Assembly: GCF_014836535.1 (NCBI RefSeq)
Contig: NZ_JACSQP010000003.1
Span: 258,966-322,965 of the forward strand
DNA length: 64,000 bases
From: Microbacterium pullorum
GTDB taxonomy: Bacteria; Actinomycetota; Actinomycetes; Actinomycetales; Microbacteriaceae
Reading direction: 5' to 3'
This document shows positions 57,199 through 64,000 of this stretch, in pieces. The notes under the pieces are model-generated. The model saw only the letters and a list, made by a program, of their open reading frames with translations, had not been told where the DNA came from and made no database searches. Numbering within the stretch: position 1 is the first letter of the stretch; each line of letters starts with the position of its first letter. The translations under genes and the position numbers were made by a program.

Positions 57199-58032
57199 AT
57201 GTCACCCACGACCTCCCACCCCCTCGACGACCCCGCCGCCGACCCGTTCGGCGTGGCCGCCGATGCCGCCGCCGACATCGCCCGCATCACGGGCGTCGCG
57301 CACCACGACATCGCCCTCACCCTCGGCAGCGGCTGGGGCAAGGCCGCCGAGCTGATCGGCGAGACGACAGCGGTGTTCCCGGCGACGGAGGTCACCGGCT
57401 TCAGCAAGCCCGCACTCGAGGGGCACGTCGGAACGCTGCGGAGCGTGCGCACCGCCGGCGGCAAGAACGTGCTCGTCATCGGCGCACGCACCCATTTCTA
57501 CGAGGGCCACGGCGTGCGACGGGTGGTCCACAGCGTGCGCACCGCCGCCGCGACCGGCGCCCGCGTCATGGTGCTCACCAACGGCGCCGGCGGCATCCGC
57601 GACACCTGGAAGCCCGGTCAGCCGGTGCTCATCAGCGACCACATCAACCTCACCGGCGCGTCCCCCCTCGAAGGCGCCACATTCATCGACCTGACCGACC
57701 TCTACTCCGCCCGGCTGCGCGACATCGCGCGGCAGATCGACCCGACGCTGGACGAAGGCGTGTACTGCCAGTTCCGCGGTCCGCAGTATGAGACCCCGGC
57801 GGAGGTACGCATGGCCGCCACGATCGGCGGCCACATCGTCGGCATGTCCACGGCGCTCGAGGCCATCGCCGCGCGTCAGGCCGGCATGGAGGTGCTCGGG
57901 TTCTCGCTCATCACCAACATGGCCGCCGGCATCCAGCCCACCCCGCTCAGCCACGGTGAGGTGCTCGAGGCCGGTCAGGCCGCCGAACCGGTCATCTCGT
58001 CGCTGCTGGCCCGCGTGATCGGCGCGCTGTGA
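57199..58032 (+). CDS. punA: Purine-nucleoside phosphorylase
   Basis: 277 residues. Cleaves purine nucleosides with phosphate to ribose-1-P and free base. Trimeric PNP-type landmarks: TLGSGWGKAAEL, GARTHFYEGHGVRRVVH, TNGAGGIRDTWKPGQPVLISDHINLTG, YCQFRGPQYETPAEVRM and GMSTALEAIAARQAGMEVLGFSLITNMAAG. Its TGA overlaps the GTG of the next gene. The ribose-1-P product can be isomerised by the mutase encoded downstream. Confidence 0.95.
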   Translation: MSPTTSHPLDDPAADPFGVAADAAADIARITGVAHHDIALTLGSGWGKAAELIGETTAVFPATEVTGFSKPALEGHVGTLRSVRTAGGKNVLVIGARTHFYEGHGVRRVVHSVRTAAATGARVMVLTNGAGGIRDTWKPGQPVLISDHINLTGASPLEGATFIDLTDLYSARLRDIARQIDPTLDEGVYCQFRGPQYETPAEVRMAATIGGHIVGMSTALEAIAARQAGMEVLGFSLITNMAAGIQPTPLSHGEVLEAGQAAEPVISSLLARVIGAL

Positions 58033-59726
58033 GCGACCGGGGCGCCGCCGTGACCGATGCGACGGATGCCGCACGCGCCTGGCTCGCGCAGGATCCCGAC
58101 CCCGTGACCCGCGCCGAGCTCGACCAGCTCCTCGCCGCCGCCGACGCCGGCGACGCGTCGGCCGCGGCCGATCTCGCCGACCGCTTCGGCACGCGCCTCG
58201 CCTTCGGCACGGCGGGGCTGCGCGGGCGCCTGGGGGCCGGCAGCAACCGCATGAACCGCGTGCTGGTCATGCAGGCCGCCGCGGGCCTGGCCGCCTACCT
58301 GCTCGCCGCACCCGGACCCGACGGCCCGCCCACCGTGGTGATCGGCTACGACGGTCGGCGCAACTCCGACGTGTTCGCCCGCGACAGCGCCGAGGTGTTC
58401 GCCGGCGCGGGGCTGCGGGCCATCCTGCTGCCGCGCCTGCTGCCGACGCCCGTGCTCGCCTTCGCGGTGCGCCACCTGGGTGCCGATGCCGGCGTCATGG
58501 TCACCGCGAGCCACAACCCGCCCGACGACAACGGCTACAAGGTGTACCTCGGCGGCGCCGACGACGGCGCGCAGATCGTGCCGCCGGCCGACGCCGAGAT
58601 CGCCGCGCACATCCAGCGCGTGGCGGATGCCGGAGACCTGGCATCCATCCCCCGCTCGCACGGCTACGAGACCGCCTCCGAAGACGTCGTCGAGGCCTAT
58701 GTCGCCGCGACGGCCGCGGTGTCGCCCGCTCCCGGGAGCCTCGAGGGCATGACGTGGGTGTACACCGCGATGCACGGGGTGGGCTGGGAGACGCTCTCGA
58801 AGATCCTCGAGCGCGCCGGCTACCCCGCCCCCGCACTCGTGACCGCACAGACCGAGCCCGACGGCACGTTCCCGACCGTCGCCTTCCCGAACCCCGAGGA
58901 GCCCGGGGCGATGGACCTGGCGTTCGAGACCGCGCGCCGCGTCGACGCGGAGTTCGTCATCGCCAACGACCCCGACGCCGATCGTCTTGCCGTCGCCGTG
59001 CCCGATGCCGACGTCGCCGGCGGCTGGCGACCGCTCACCGGCAATGAGGTCGGGCTGCTGCTGGGCTGGCGTGCGGCGCGGCTGGCGGCGACGGCGGGAG
59101 CGGGCCGAGAGGCCTCGCTCGCCTGCTCGCTGGTCTCCTCCCCCGGCCTTGCCGTCGTCGCGGAACGGTATGGACTGAGCTCGCACGCCACCCTCACCGG
59201 GTTCAAGTGGATCTCCCGCGCACCCGGCATCGTCTATGGGTTCGAGGAGGCGCTGGGCTACCTCGTCAACCCCGAGACGGTGCGCGACAAAGACGGCATC
59301 TCCGCCGCCGTCGCGATGCTGGGCCTGGTGGCCGAAGCGCGTGGTCGCGGGGCGACGGCCGCCGATCTGCTGCGGGATTTCCAGGAGGAGTTCGGCTACT
59401 TCGCCAGCGGCCAGGTCTCGCTGCGCGTGCAGGATGTCTCGGTGATCGGGCGCATCATGGCGCGGCTGCGCGCCGAACCGCCGCGCGCGGTGGGCGCGGT
59501 CGCGGTGGAGCGCATCGACGACCTGCTCCACGGCCTCGACGACCTGCCGCCCGGTGATGTGCTGCGGCTGTGGCTCGTCGACGGGTCGCGTGTCGTGGTG
59601 CGCCCCAGCGGCACCGAGCCCAAGCTCAAGGCCTACCTCGACGTGCGGGGGGAGACCGCCGCTGACGCCCGCGAACGGCTGGGCGCCCTCGAGGCCGGCG
59701 CGAAGGAGCTCGTCGCCTCGGAGTGA
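58029..59726 (+). CDS. Phosphosugar mutase (phosphomannomutase/phosphopentomutase family, PmmB type)
   Basis: 565 residues of the alpha-D-phosphohexomutase family: FGTAGLRGRLGAG near the N-terminus, the phospho-Ser loop VTASHNPPDDNGYKVYLGG, the metal loop IANDPDADRLAVAVPD, the sugar loop GFEEALGYLVNPETVRDKDG and C-terminal RPSGTEPKLKAYLDV. All active-site blocks are intact. Substrate could be glucose-, mannose- or ribose-phosphate; coupling to purine nucleoside phosphorylase (GTGA overlap) favours a phosphopentomutase role. Confidence 0.93.
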   Translation: MSDRGAAVTDATDAARAWLAQDPDPVTRAELDQLLAAADAGDASAAADLADRFGTRLAFGTAGLRGRLGAGSNRMNRVLVMQAAAGLAAYLLAAPGPDGPPTVVIGYDGRRNSDVFARDSAEVFAGAGLRAILLPRLLPTPVLAFAVRHLGADAGVMVTASHNPPDDNGYKVYLGGADDGAQIVPPADAEIAAHIQRVADAGDLASIPRSHGYETASEDVVEAYVAATAAVSPAPGSLEGMTWVYTAMHGVGWETLSKILERAGYPAPALVTAQTEPDGTFPTVAFPNPEEPGAMDLAFETARRVDAEFVIANDPDADRLAVAVPDADVAGGWRPLTGNEVGLLLGWRAARLAATAGAGREASLACSLVSSPGLAVVAERYGLSSHATLTGFKWISRAPGIVYGFEEALGYLVNPETVRDKDGISAAVAMLGLVAEARGRGATAADLLRDFQEEFGYFASGQVSLRVQDVSVIGRIMARLRAEPPRAVGAVAVERIDDLLHGLDDLPPGDVLRLWLVDGSRVVVRPSGTEPKLKAYLDVRGETAADARERLGALEAGAKELVASE

Positions 59727-59760
59727 GTGTCGGGGCGTCGTGTTAGTGTCCCTACCCGCG

Positions 59761-61203
59761 ATGGCTCGCGATGACCAGGGGGCAGCGATGCGGGACGACG
59801 ACATGACGAGCGACGACGCACGACGGCCGGCGGCGGGCACACCGGACGCGCCCGGCGACGAGCCCGGCGCGGCCGGCGCGGCCGGCGATGCGCCGCACTG
59901 GCTGCGCAACGTCGTGCTGTTCCTGAGCGGGCAGACCGTGAGTCTGCTGGGCTCGATGCTCGTGCAGTACTCGGTGTTCTGGTACCTCACCATCACCTAC
60001 CAGCGCGGCGACATCATGGCGCTCGCGGCGATCTTCGGGTTCCTTCCGCAGGCGATCGTGTCGATCTTCGGCGGCGTGTGGGCCGACCGCCACAACCGCA
60101 AGTTCCTCATCATGGGCGCCGATGCCGCCATCGCCGTGACGACGCTCGCCCTCGCGATGATGATGATGACCGGATACGACGGGGTGTGGCTCATCTTCCT
60201 CACCCTGGCGATCCGCTCAGCCGGCGCCGGCATCCAGACGCCGGCCGTCTCGGCGCTCATTCCGCAGATCACCCCCGCGCGCAACCTCATGCGCATCAAC
60301 GGCATCAACGGGTCGATCCAATCGGCCATGGCCCTGCTCGCCCCGGCGCTGGCGGGCGCCCTGTTCGCGTGGGCGGCGTCGATCTGGGGCGCATCGCCCG
60401 CCTCCCTCATCCCCATCTTCTTCATCGACGTCGCCACCGCGGCGGTCGGCATCGTGCTCCTGGCGTTCGTGCCGGTCGCTGCGGTGCGCCGGGCATCCGA
60501 GACCCGCACCGGGTACTTCGCCGACCTCGTCGAGGGGGTGCGCTACGTCGTGCACCATGCGTTCCTGCGCTGGCTGCTGGCGCTGTTCGCCATCATCTTC
60601 CTGCTCACCGTCGCCCCCTCCAACCTCACCCCCCTCATGCTGGTGCGGTCCTTCGACGCCGGTGAGGAGCAGAACGTCGTGAACCTCGCGGTGCTGGAGA
60701 TCGCCTTCAGCGTGGGCATGGTGCTCGGCGGCATCGTGGTGGCGTCGTTCTTCGCCAAGCGCAGCCGCATCGGCATGATCGTGTCCTCGGCGCTCACCTT
60801 CGGCCTGCTGGCCGTCGGCATGGGGCTCTCCCCCGACATCTGGTTCTTCTTCGGGTTCATGTTCCTCGTGGGCCTGGCCGTGCCGTTCTTCTCTACGCCG
60901 GCGTTCACCCTCCTGCAGGAGACGGTGGAACCGGAGCGGCAGGGACGCGTGTTCGGGTTCGTCGGCATCGTGATGGCCGTCGCGATGCCACTGGGCATGT
61001 CGGTGCTCGGGCCGCTCGCCGACGTCGTGGCGATCGAGGTGCTGCTGGTGGCGACCGGCATCCTGACCTTCGTCGTCGTGGGGGCCGCGGTCTGGCTTCC
61101 GGTCGGCCGACGCGCGGTGCAGGCCGCGCGAAAAGCCGCCGGCGCCGGCGACCCCGCTGCCGCAGCGTCCGCCGTCGACGCGGCGATGCACGACGCGCGC
61201 TGA
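59761..61203 (+). CDS. Major facilitator superfamily permease
   Basis: 480 residues, twelve hydrophobic segments after a ~40-residue acidic N-terminus. Loop 2-3 carries GVWADRHNRKFLIM, the MFS signature. Resembles the macrolide-efflux/enterobactin-exporter-like group (DHA3). ATG 59761 is followed by in-frame ATGs at residues 10 and 15; TAGTGT at 59744-59749 lies 11 bases upstream of the first. Substrate unknown. Confidence 0.88.
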   Translation: MARDDQGAAMRDDDMTSDDARRPAAGTPDAPGDEPGAAGAAGDAPHWLRNVVLFLSGQTVSLLGSMLVQYSVFWYLTITYQRGDIMALAAIFGFLPQAIVSIFGGVWADRHNRKFLIMGADAAIAVTTLALAMMMMTGYDGVWLIFLTLAIRSAGAGIQTPAVSALIPQITPARNLMRINGINGSIQSAMALLAPALAGALFAWAASIWGASPASLIPIFFIDVATAAVGIVLLAFVPVAAVRRASETRTGYFADLVEGVRYVVHHAFLRWLLALFAIIFLLTVAPSNLTPLMLVRSFDAGEEQNVVNLAVLEIAFSVGMVLGGIVVASFFAKRSRIGMIVSSALTFGLLAVGMGLSPDIWFFFGFMFLVGLAVPFFSTPAFTLLQETVEPERQGRVFGFVGIVMAVAMPLGMSVLGPLADVVAIEVLLVATGILTFVVVGAAVWLPVGRRAVQAARKAAGAGDPAAAASAVDAAMHDAR

Positions 61204-61243
61204 CCCGGCGGGAACGGGTGGCGGTGTGCGGATGCCGGGTCGA

Positions 61244-61249
61244 TACGCT
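61244..61249 (+). promoter_or_regulatory. -10 box (TACGCT) of the GNAT gene
   Basis: TACGCT ends 6 bases before the ATG at 61256 and so excludes an earlier in-frame start at 61226. Confidence 0.5.
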
Positions 61250-61255
61250 CGGGGG

Positions 61256-61834
61256 ATGCTGCTGACCGACCCCGTCACCCTCGAGAACGACCACGTGCGG
61301 TTGGAGCCGCTCACGGCGGAGCATGCGGGCGATCTCGCCGCGGCATCCGTGGGGCTCGAGCATGCCTGGTACACCACTGTGCCGGCACCGGCGGACGTGT
61401 CCGCCGACATCTCCCGCCGCCTCGCGATGCGCGACGCGGGCGAGATGAACCCGTGGGCCGTCGTGCGCGGGGGGACGGCTGTCGGAGAGACGTCGTTCTG
61501 CGCCATCGATCTGCCGAACCGTCACGTCGAGATCGGCTACACGTGGCTCGGCCCCACCGCGCAGCGCACCGCGGTGAACACCGCCGCGAAGCTGCTGCTG
61601 CTCGCTCACGCGTTCGAGGCGTGCGAGGCGATCGCGGTGGAATTGCGCACCCACTGGCACAATCGGCAGTCGCGGGCGGCGATCGCGCGGCTCGGCGCCA
61701 AGCAGGACGGCGTGCTGCGCAACCACCGGCTCGGCCCCGGGGGCACGCTGCGGGACACCGTCGTATTCTCGATCCTCCCCCATGAGTGGCCCGCCGTGCG
61801 ACTGAACCTCCAGGAGCGGCTCGCGCGCGGCTGA
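61256..61834 (+). CDS. GNAT-family N-acetyltransferase (RimJ/RimL-like)
   Basis: 192 residues. LENDHVRLEPLTAEHAGDLAAAS at the start, HVEIGYTWLGPTAQRTAVNTAAKLLLLAHAFEACEAIAVELRTHWHNRQSRAAIARLGAKQDGVLRNHR in the acetyl-CoA-binding half (listed by its ends HVEIGYTWL and LGAKQDGVLRNHR). This is the alpha-helical signature of ribosomal-protein or small-molecule acetyltransferases. The start is set by the leaderless promoter. Confidence 0.92.
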   Translation: MLLTDPVTLENDHVRLEPLTAEHAGDLAAASVGLEHAWYTTVPAPADVSADISRRLAMRDAGEMNPWAVVRGGTAVGETSFCAIDLPNRHVEIGYTWLGPTAQRTAVNTAAKLLLLAHAFEACEAIAVELRTHWHNRQSRAAIARLGAKQDGVLRNHRLGPGGTLRDTVVFSILPHEWPAVRLNLQERLARG

Positions 61835-61856
61835 GTTCCCGCGCCCGCGCGCCGTT

Positions 61857-61964
61857 CGATACCCAATACGCGCCCCGAACCGCGCGCGACTCCGGTCCGT
61901 TGCCCGATACGCGCCCCGAATCCCGCGCGACGCCGGTCCGTTGCCCGATACGCGCCCCGAAACC
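61857..61964. repeat. Three-copy 41-bp-period repeat, upstream of the AbiEi-like gene
   Basis: The 13-bp core TACGCGCCCCGAA occurs at 61867-61879, 61908-61920 and 61949-61961, exactly 41 bp apart. The flanks before the core (CCCAA or CCCGA) and after it (Cs, then GCGCG) are partly conserved. The remainder of the 262-bp gap up to 62096 shows no gene or promoter I can support. Confidence 0.9.
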
Positions 61965-62096
61965 GCGGACGAGATCGCGGTCATGCAGCGCCGACGGGCG
62001 TCACGGCTCCCCCCACAGCGCGGATCTTCGGCGTGTCCTCCCCATCTGCGGTTGCTCGATCCCCGCGGCGAACCGCTCAGCGCCGATGCTCAGACC

Positions 62097-63050
62097 ATGA
62101 CCGAACACATCCGACTGATGACGCGGGAACAGTTGCACGAGCGCGGGCTGTCGGGCCGCCAGATCGCGGCATCCGCCGCCGGCGGCACGCTCGTTCGGCT
62201 GCGGCGCGGCCTGTACGTCCACACCGGCGATTGGCGCACCGCCCACCCCGAGGGTCGAATCGTCGCCCGAGCCCACGCCCTCGCCGCCGTCTCCGCGACG
62301 CGGCCCGTGTTCGCGTATGAAACCGCGCTGGCACTGCACCGACAGCCGCTGTATCGGGCGCGCGACGACCGCGTGCACGTCATCACGGAGGACGGCAGAC
62401 CGGGCGCGGCGCACGGCGTTGTGCGACATCGCGGCGACGTCGGCTCCGACGTCGTCGAGGTCGACGGTCTGCTGTGCACGAGCCTGCCGCGCTCAGTGGC
62501 AGATATGGCGCGCACGGCGACCTTCGAACAGGCGGTCGCCTCGGCCGATGCCGCGCTTCACACCCTGTTCGCACCGCGGGACGGCTCGTACGACGTGGCG
62601 GGCGCAGCGGAGTTCCGCGCGGGACTCCTGCAGATCGTCCGTGACAGCGCGCACGGGATACGTCGCGCCGAACGCGTCGTGGAGTTCGCCGATGGCCGCG
62701 CGCATCTGCCCGGCGAGACGATCAGCCGCATACGGCTCGTCGAACTCGGATTCCACCGGATAAGGCTGCAAGTCGCCGTCCCATCACCGTCCGGCGGCAG
62801 TTTCTTCGTCGACCTCGCCCTCGATGACGCCGACGCTTTCGGGGAGTTCGACGGATCGATCAAGTACACCGACGGCCGGATGCTGGACGGACGCTCCCGC
62901 GCCGAGGTCTTCGACGCCGAGAAGCAGCGTGAGGATTGGATCCGCGGCACGACGCAACGTCGCTACGCCCGATGGGGCTGGTCGCACCTGACCACCGCCG
63001 CGGTGCTCGGGGAGCGTCTGGCTGCCTTCGGCATCCTCCCCCCTCGCTGA
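62097..63050 (+). CDS. AbiEi antitoxin-like/DUF559-like protein: wHTH plus Vsr-type nuclease fold
   Basis: 317 residues. N-terminal winged-helix module (LMTREQLHERGLSGRQIAASAAGGTLVRLRRGLYV, ends given) of the AbiEi type, a middle helical region, and a C-terminal domain resembling DUF559/very-short-patch endonucleases: FVDLALDDADAFGEFDGSIKY with the acidic and Lys positions of a PD-(D/E)xK site, then EKQREDWIRGTTQRRYARWGW. Many Actinobacteria carry lone genes of this class without a toxin partner; none is visible here. ATG 62097 begins conserved sequence; an upstream extension runs through the repeats. Bracketed by the two 41-bp repeat clusters. Confidence 0.8.
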   Translation: MTEHIRLMTREQLHERGLSGRQIAASAAGGTLVRLRRGLYVHTGDWRTAHPEGRIVARAHALAAVSATRPVFAYETALALHRQPLYRARDDRVHVITEDGRPGAAHGVVRHRGDVGSDVVEVDGLLCTSLPRSVADMARTATFEQAVASADAALHTLFAPRDGSYDVAGAAEFRAGLLQIVRDSAHGIRRAERVVEFADGRAHLPGETISRIRLVELGFHRIRLQVAVPSPSGGSFFVDLALDDADAFGEFDGSIKYTDGRMLDGRSRAEVFDAEKQREDWIRGTTQRRYARWGWSHLTTAAVLGERLAAFGILPPR

Positions 63051-63102
63051 TCCCCGCCCGCCACCGCCCCCTCCCGCGCGGAAGCGCCGGAGTCGCCTAG
63101 GA

Positions 63103-63210
63103 CGGTACCCAGTACGCGCCCCGAACCCCCGTCCACCACGGCCCGGTACCCAATACGCGCCCCGAACCCCGCTACACCGCGTTCCGATACCCGTTACGCG
63201 CCCCGAACCG
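63103..63210. repeat. Three-copy 41-bp-period repeat, downstream of the AbiEi-like gene
   Basis: The same 13-bp core at 63113-63125, 63154-63166 and 63195-63207, again exactly 41 bp apart and in the same orientation as the upstream cluster. The upstream flank (GGTACCCA or GATACCCG) is better conserved than in the first cluster. The 197-bp gap holds nothing else I can support. Confidence 0.9.
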
Positions 63211-63247
63211 GGCTGTTGGAGGGGACGGGCGTCGGGAGCGAGGCGGC

Positions 63248-64000
63248 TCAGCCGTCGATGACGGCGACCAGCTCGTCCAGGAACGCGGCGAAGTCGGTGC
63301 CGCGGCGGACGATCCGCTGCACACTGTCGCGCTCGCTGAACACCTCGACGAATTGCTCGAACACCGTCTGGAACGCCGCGCGGTCGCTTTCGGAGAAGGC
63401 GGTGAACGCCACCACCTGCACGCGGCCATCGCCCCACCGAATCGACGGCTCGGCGATGCCGATCGCGATCGCGGTGCGGGTCGCGGTCATCCCCAGCGCG
63501 TGCGGCACCGCCAGCGCGTCGGTGAAAGCCGTCGACGACAGCCGCTCCCGCTCGATGGTGCGCTGCACGTAGTCGTCGTCGATCACGCCGTCGGCGACGA
63601 GCAGTCCGCCCAGCCGCCGGATGACGGCTTCTTCGTCGGCGTCGCCGTCGAGACCGCGGATGAACGCGCCCGCGGAGAAGTAGCGCTCGAGCTCCGCCCG
63701 CAGCCGGGCCAGACGCCGCCCGCGGCGCACGCGTCCCGCCGCCGCCTGCACGCGCTCGACGTCGGCGTCGGTGAGGAAGGGCTGGATGCGCACGATCCGC
63801 TCCCCCGGCGTCGGAGGGTCGATCGTGGTGAGCACGAGGTCGGTGTGGATGCCGGCCCAATCCGGATCCGCCCGGGTCTCCACACCGACGACGTCGACGG
63901 CCTGCCCGAGCGAACGGTCGACGCTCGAGCGCAGCAGTTCGTGCAGCTCGTAGTAGCCGGGGCACACGATCGTCGCGGTCAACAGCTCATCGGCACGGCG
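63248..64000 (-). CDS. PRD/PTS-type transcriptional regulator, C-terminal part (5' end outside window)
   Basis: 251 codons, open to the window edge. Order visible from the N-terminal side: an EIIB-like segment with TATIVCPGYYELHELLRSSVD and the Cys, a linker with Arg-rich helices, then an EIIA (mannitol/fructose-type) domain with AFTDALAVPHALGM containing the phosphorylated His and IAEPSIRWGDGRVQVVAFTAFSESD. This is the C-terminal half of BglG/LevR-type antiterminators or activators controlled by the phosphotransferase system. A TTG at 63982 is in frame, but the reading frame continues upstream, so I treat it as partial. Confidence 0.8.
   Translation of the reverse strand, partial: RRADELLTATIVCPGYYELHELLRSSVDRSLGQAVDVVGVETRADPDWAGIHTDLVLTTIDPPTPGERIVRIQPFLTDADVERVQAAAGRVRRGRRLARLRAELERYFSAGAFIRGLDGDADEEAVIRRLGGLLVADGVIDDDYVQRTIERERLSSTAFTDALAVPHALGMTATRTAIAIGIAEPSIRWGDGRVQVVAFTAFSESDRAAFQTVFEQFVEVFSERDSVQRIVRRGTDFAAFLDELVAVIDG

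Noticed and set aside
54158-57355. 1065-residue plus-strand frame
   Set aside because: It runs in another frame through the biotin carboxylase gene and antisense to the flavin reductase gene, both with intact motifs.
62097-63050. Complete AbiE toxin-antitoxin pair
   Set aside because: No nucleotidyltransferase-like AbiEii partner is encoded on either side.
61857-63210. CRISPR-like arrays
   Set aside because: The conserved core is only about 13 bp (21 with flanks), there are three copies per group, and the intervening sequences share parts with each other. No cas genes are present.

Overview
The window is high-GC actinobacterial DNA and most likely comes from a Microbacterium-like member of the Microbacteriaceae. 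The evidence is a WhiB2-type regulator, the actinobacterial acyl-CoA carboxylase set (a biotinylated alpha chain, a beta chain and a small epsilon subunit), an LCP wall-polymer ligase, DUF3499/DUF5719 genes, and gene order that recalls the Mycobacterium tuberculosis neighbourhood around whiB2, manA, purE/purK, birA-accD5-accE5-maf-accA3, lpdA, deoD and pmmB. This affiliation is inferred from gene content; no database search was run. No rRNA, tRNA, insertion sequence, prophage or CRISPR array was recognised.

Layout. 1-830: the tail of a plus-strand gene, then a non-coding cluster of six hairpin-forming repeats. 829-9024: a leftward block with manA, whiB2, a large membrane GT2 coupled to a DUF5719 protein, an inactive-looking metallopeptidase-fold protein, DUF3499 and ahcY. 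9087-43319: a wall-polysaccharide island of about 34 kb. It holds two O-antigen-ligase-like proteins, eight glycosyltransferases (five GT2, three GT4), a pyruvyl transferase, two Wzm/Wzt-type ABC exporters, three AT3 acyltransferases (two with SGNH domains), UDP-galactopyranose mutase, rmlA-rmlB-rmlC/D, a probable dTDP-L-rhamnose 4-epimerase, a lipid-linked-sugar operon (GT2, DUF2304, MOP-like flippase, DUF6541), an LGFP-repeat envelope protein and an LCP ligase. 43316-59726: housekeeping genes (purE, purK, PH-domain protein, birA, acyl-CoA carboxylase genes, maf, a TRAM RNA methyltransferase, a flavin reductase, purine nucleoside phosphorylase, phosphosugar mutase), interrupted by a histidine kinase/response regulator/degenerate kinase set. 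59761-64000: an MFS permease, a GNAT acetyltransferase, an AbiEi/DUF559-like gene bracketed by 41-bp-period repeats, and the 3' end of a PRD/PTS-type regulator.

How the genes fit together. ManA can supply mannose-6-P, RmlA-D dTDP-L-rhamnose, the epimerase dTDP-6-deoxy-L-talose, and Glf UDP-galactofuranose. The GT2 and GT4 enzymes would assemble rhamnose- or galactofuranose-containing glycans, the ABC exporters or the MOP-like protein would move them outward, acyl and pyruvyl groups would decorate them, and the LCP enzyme would attach them to peptidoglycan. One exporter ATPase (39495-40739) carries a C-terminal extension that reads like S-layer-homology modules. Elsewhere SLH modules bind pyruvylated wall polysaccharide, and this island also encodes a pyruvyl transferase. 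I consider that pairing the most interesting lead in the window.

Expression. At least fifteen genes have a TAnnnT (or CACAAT) box ending 6-7 bases before the start codon, the arrangement expected for leaderless transcripts, and five more have one at 8-10 bases. These boxes helped choose several starts.
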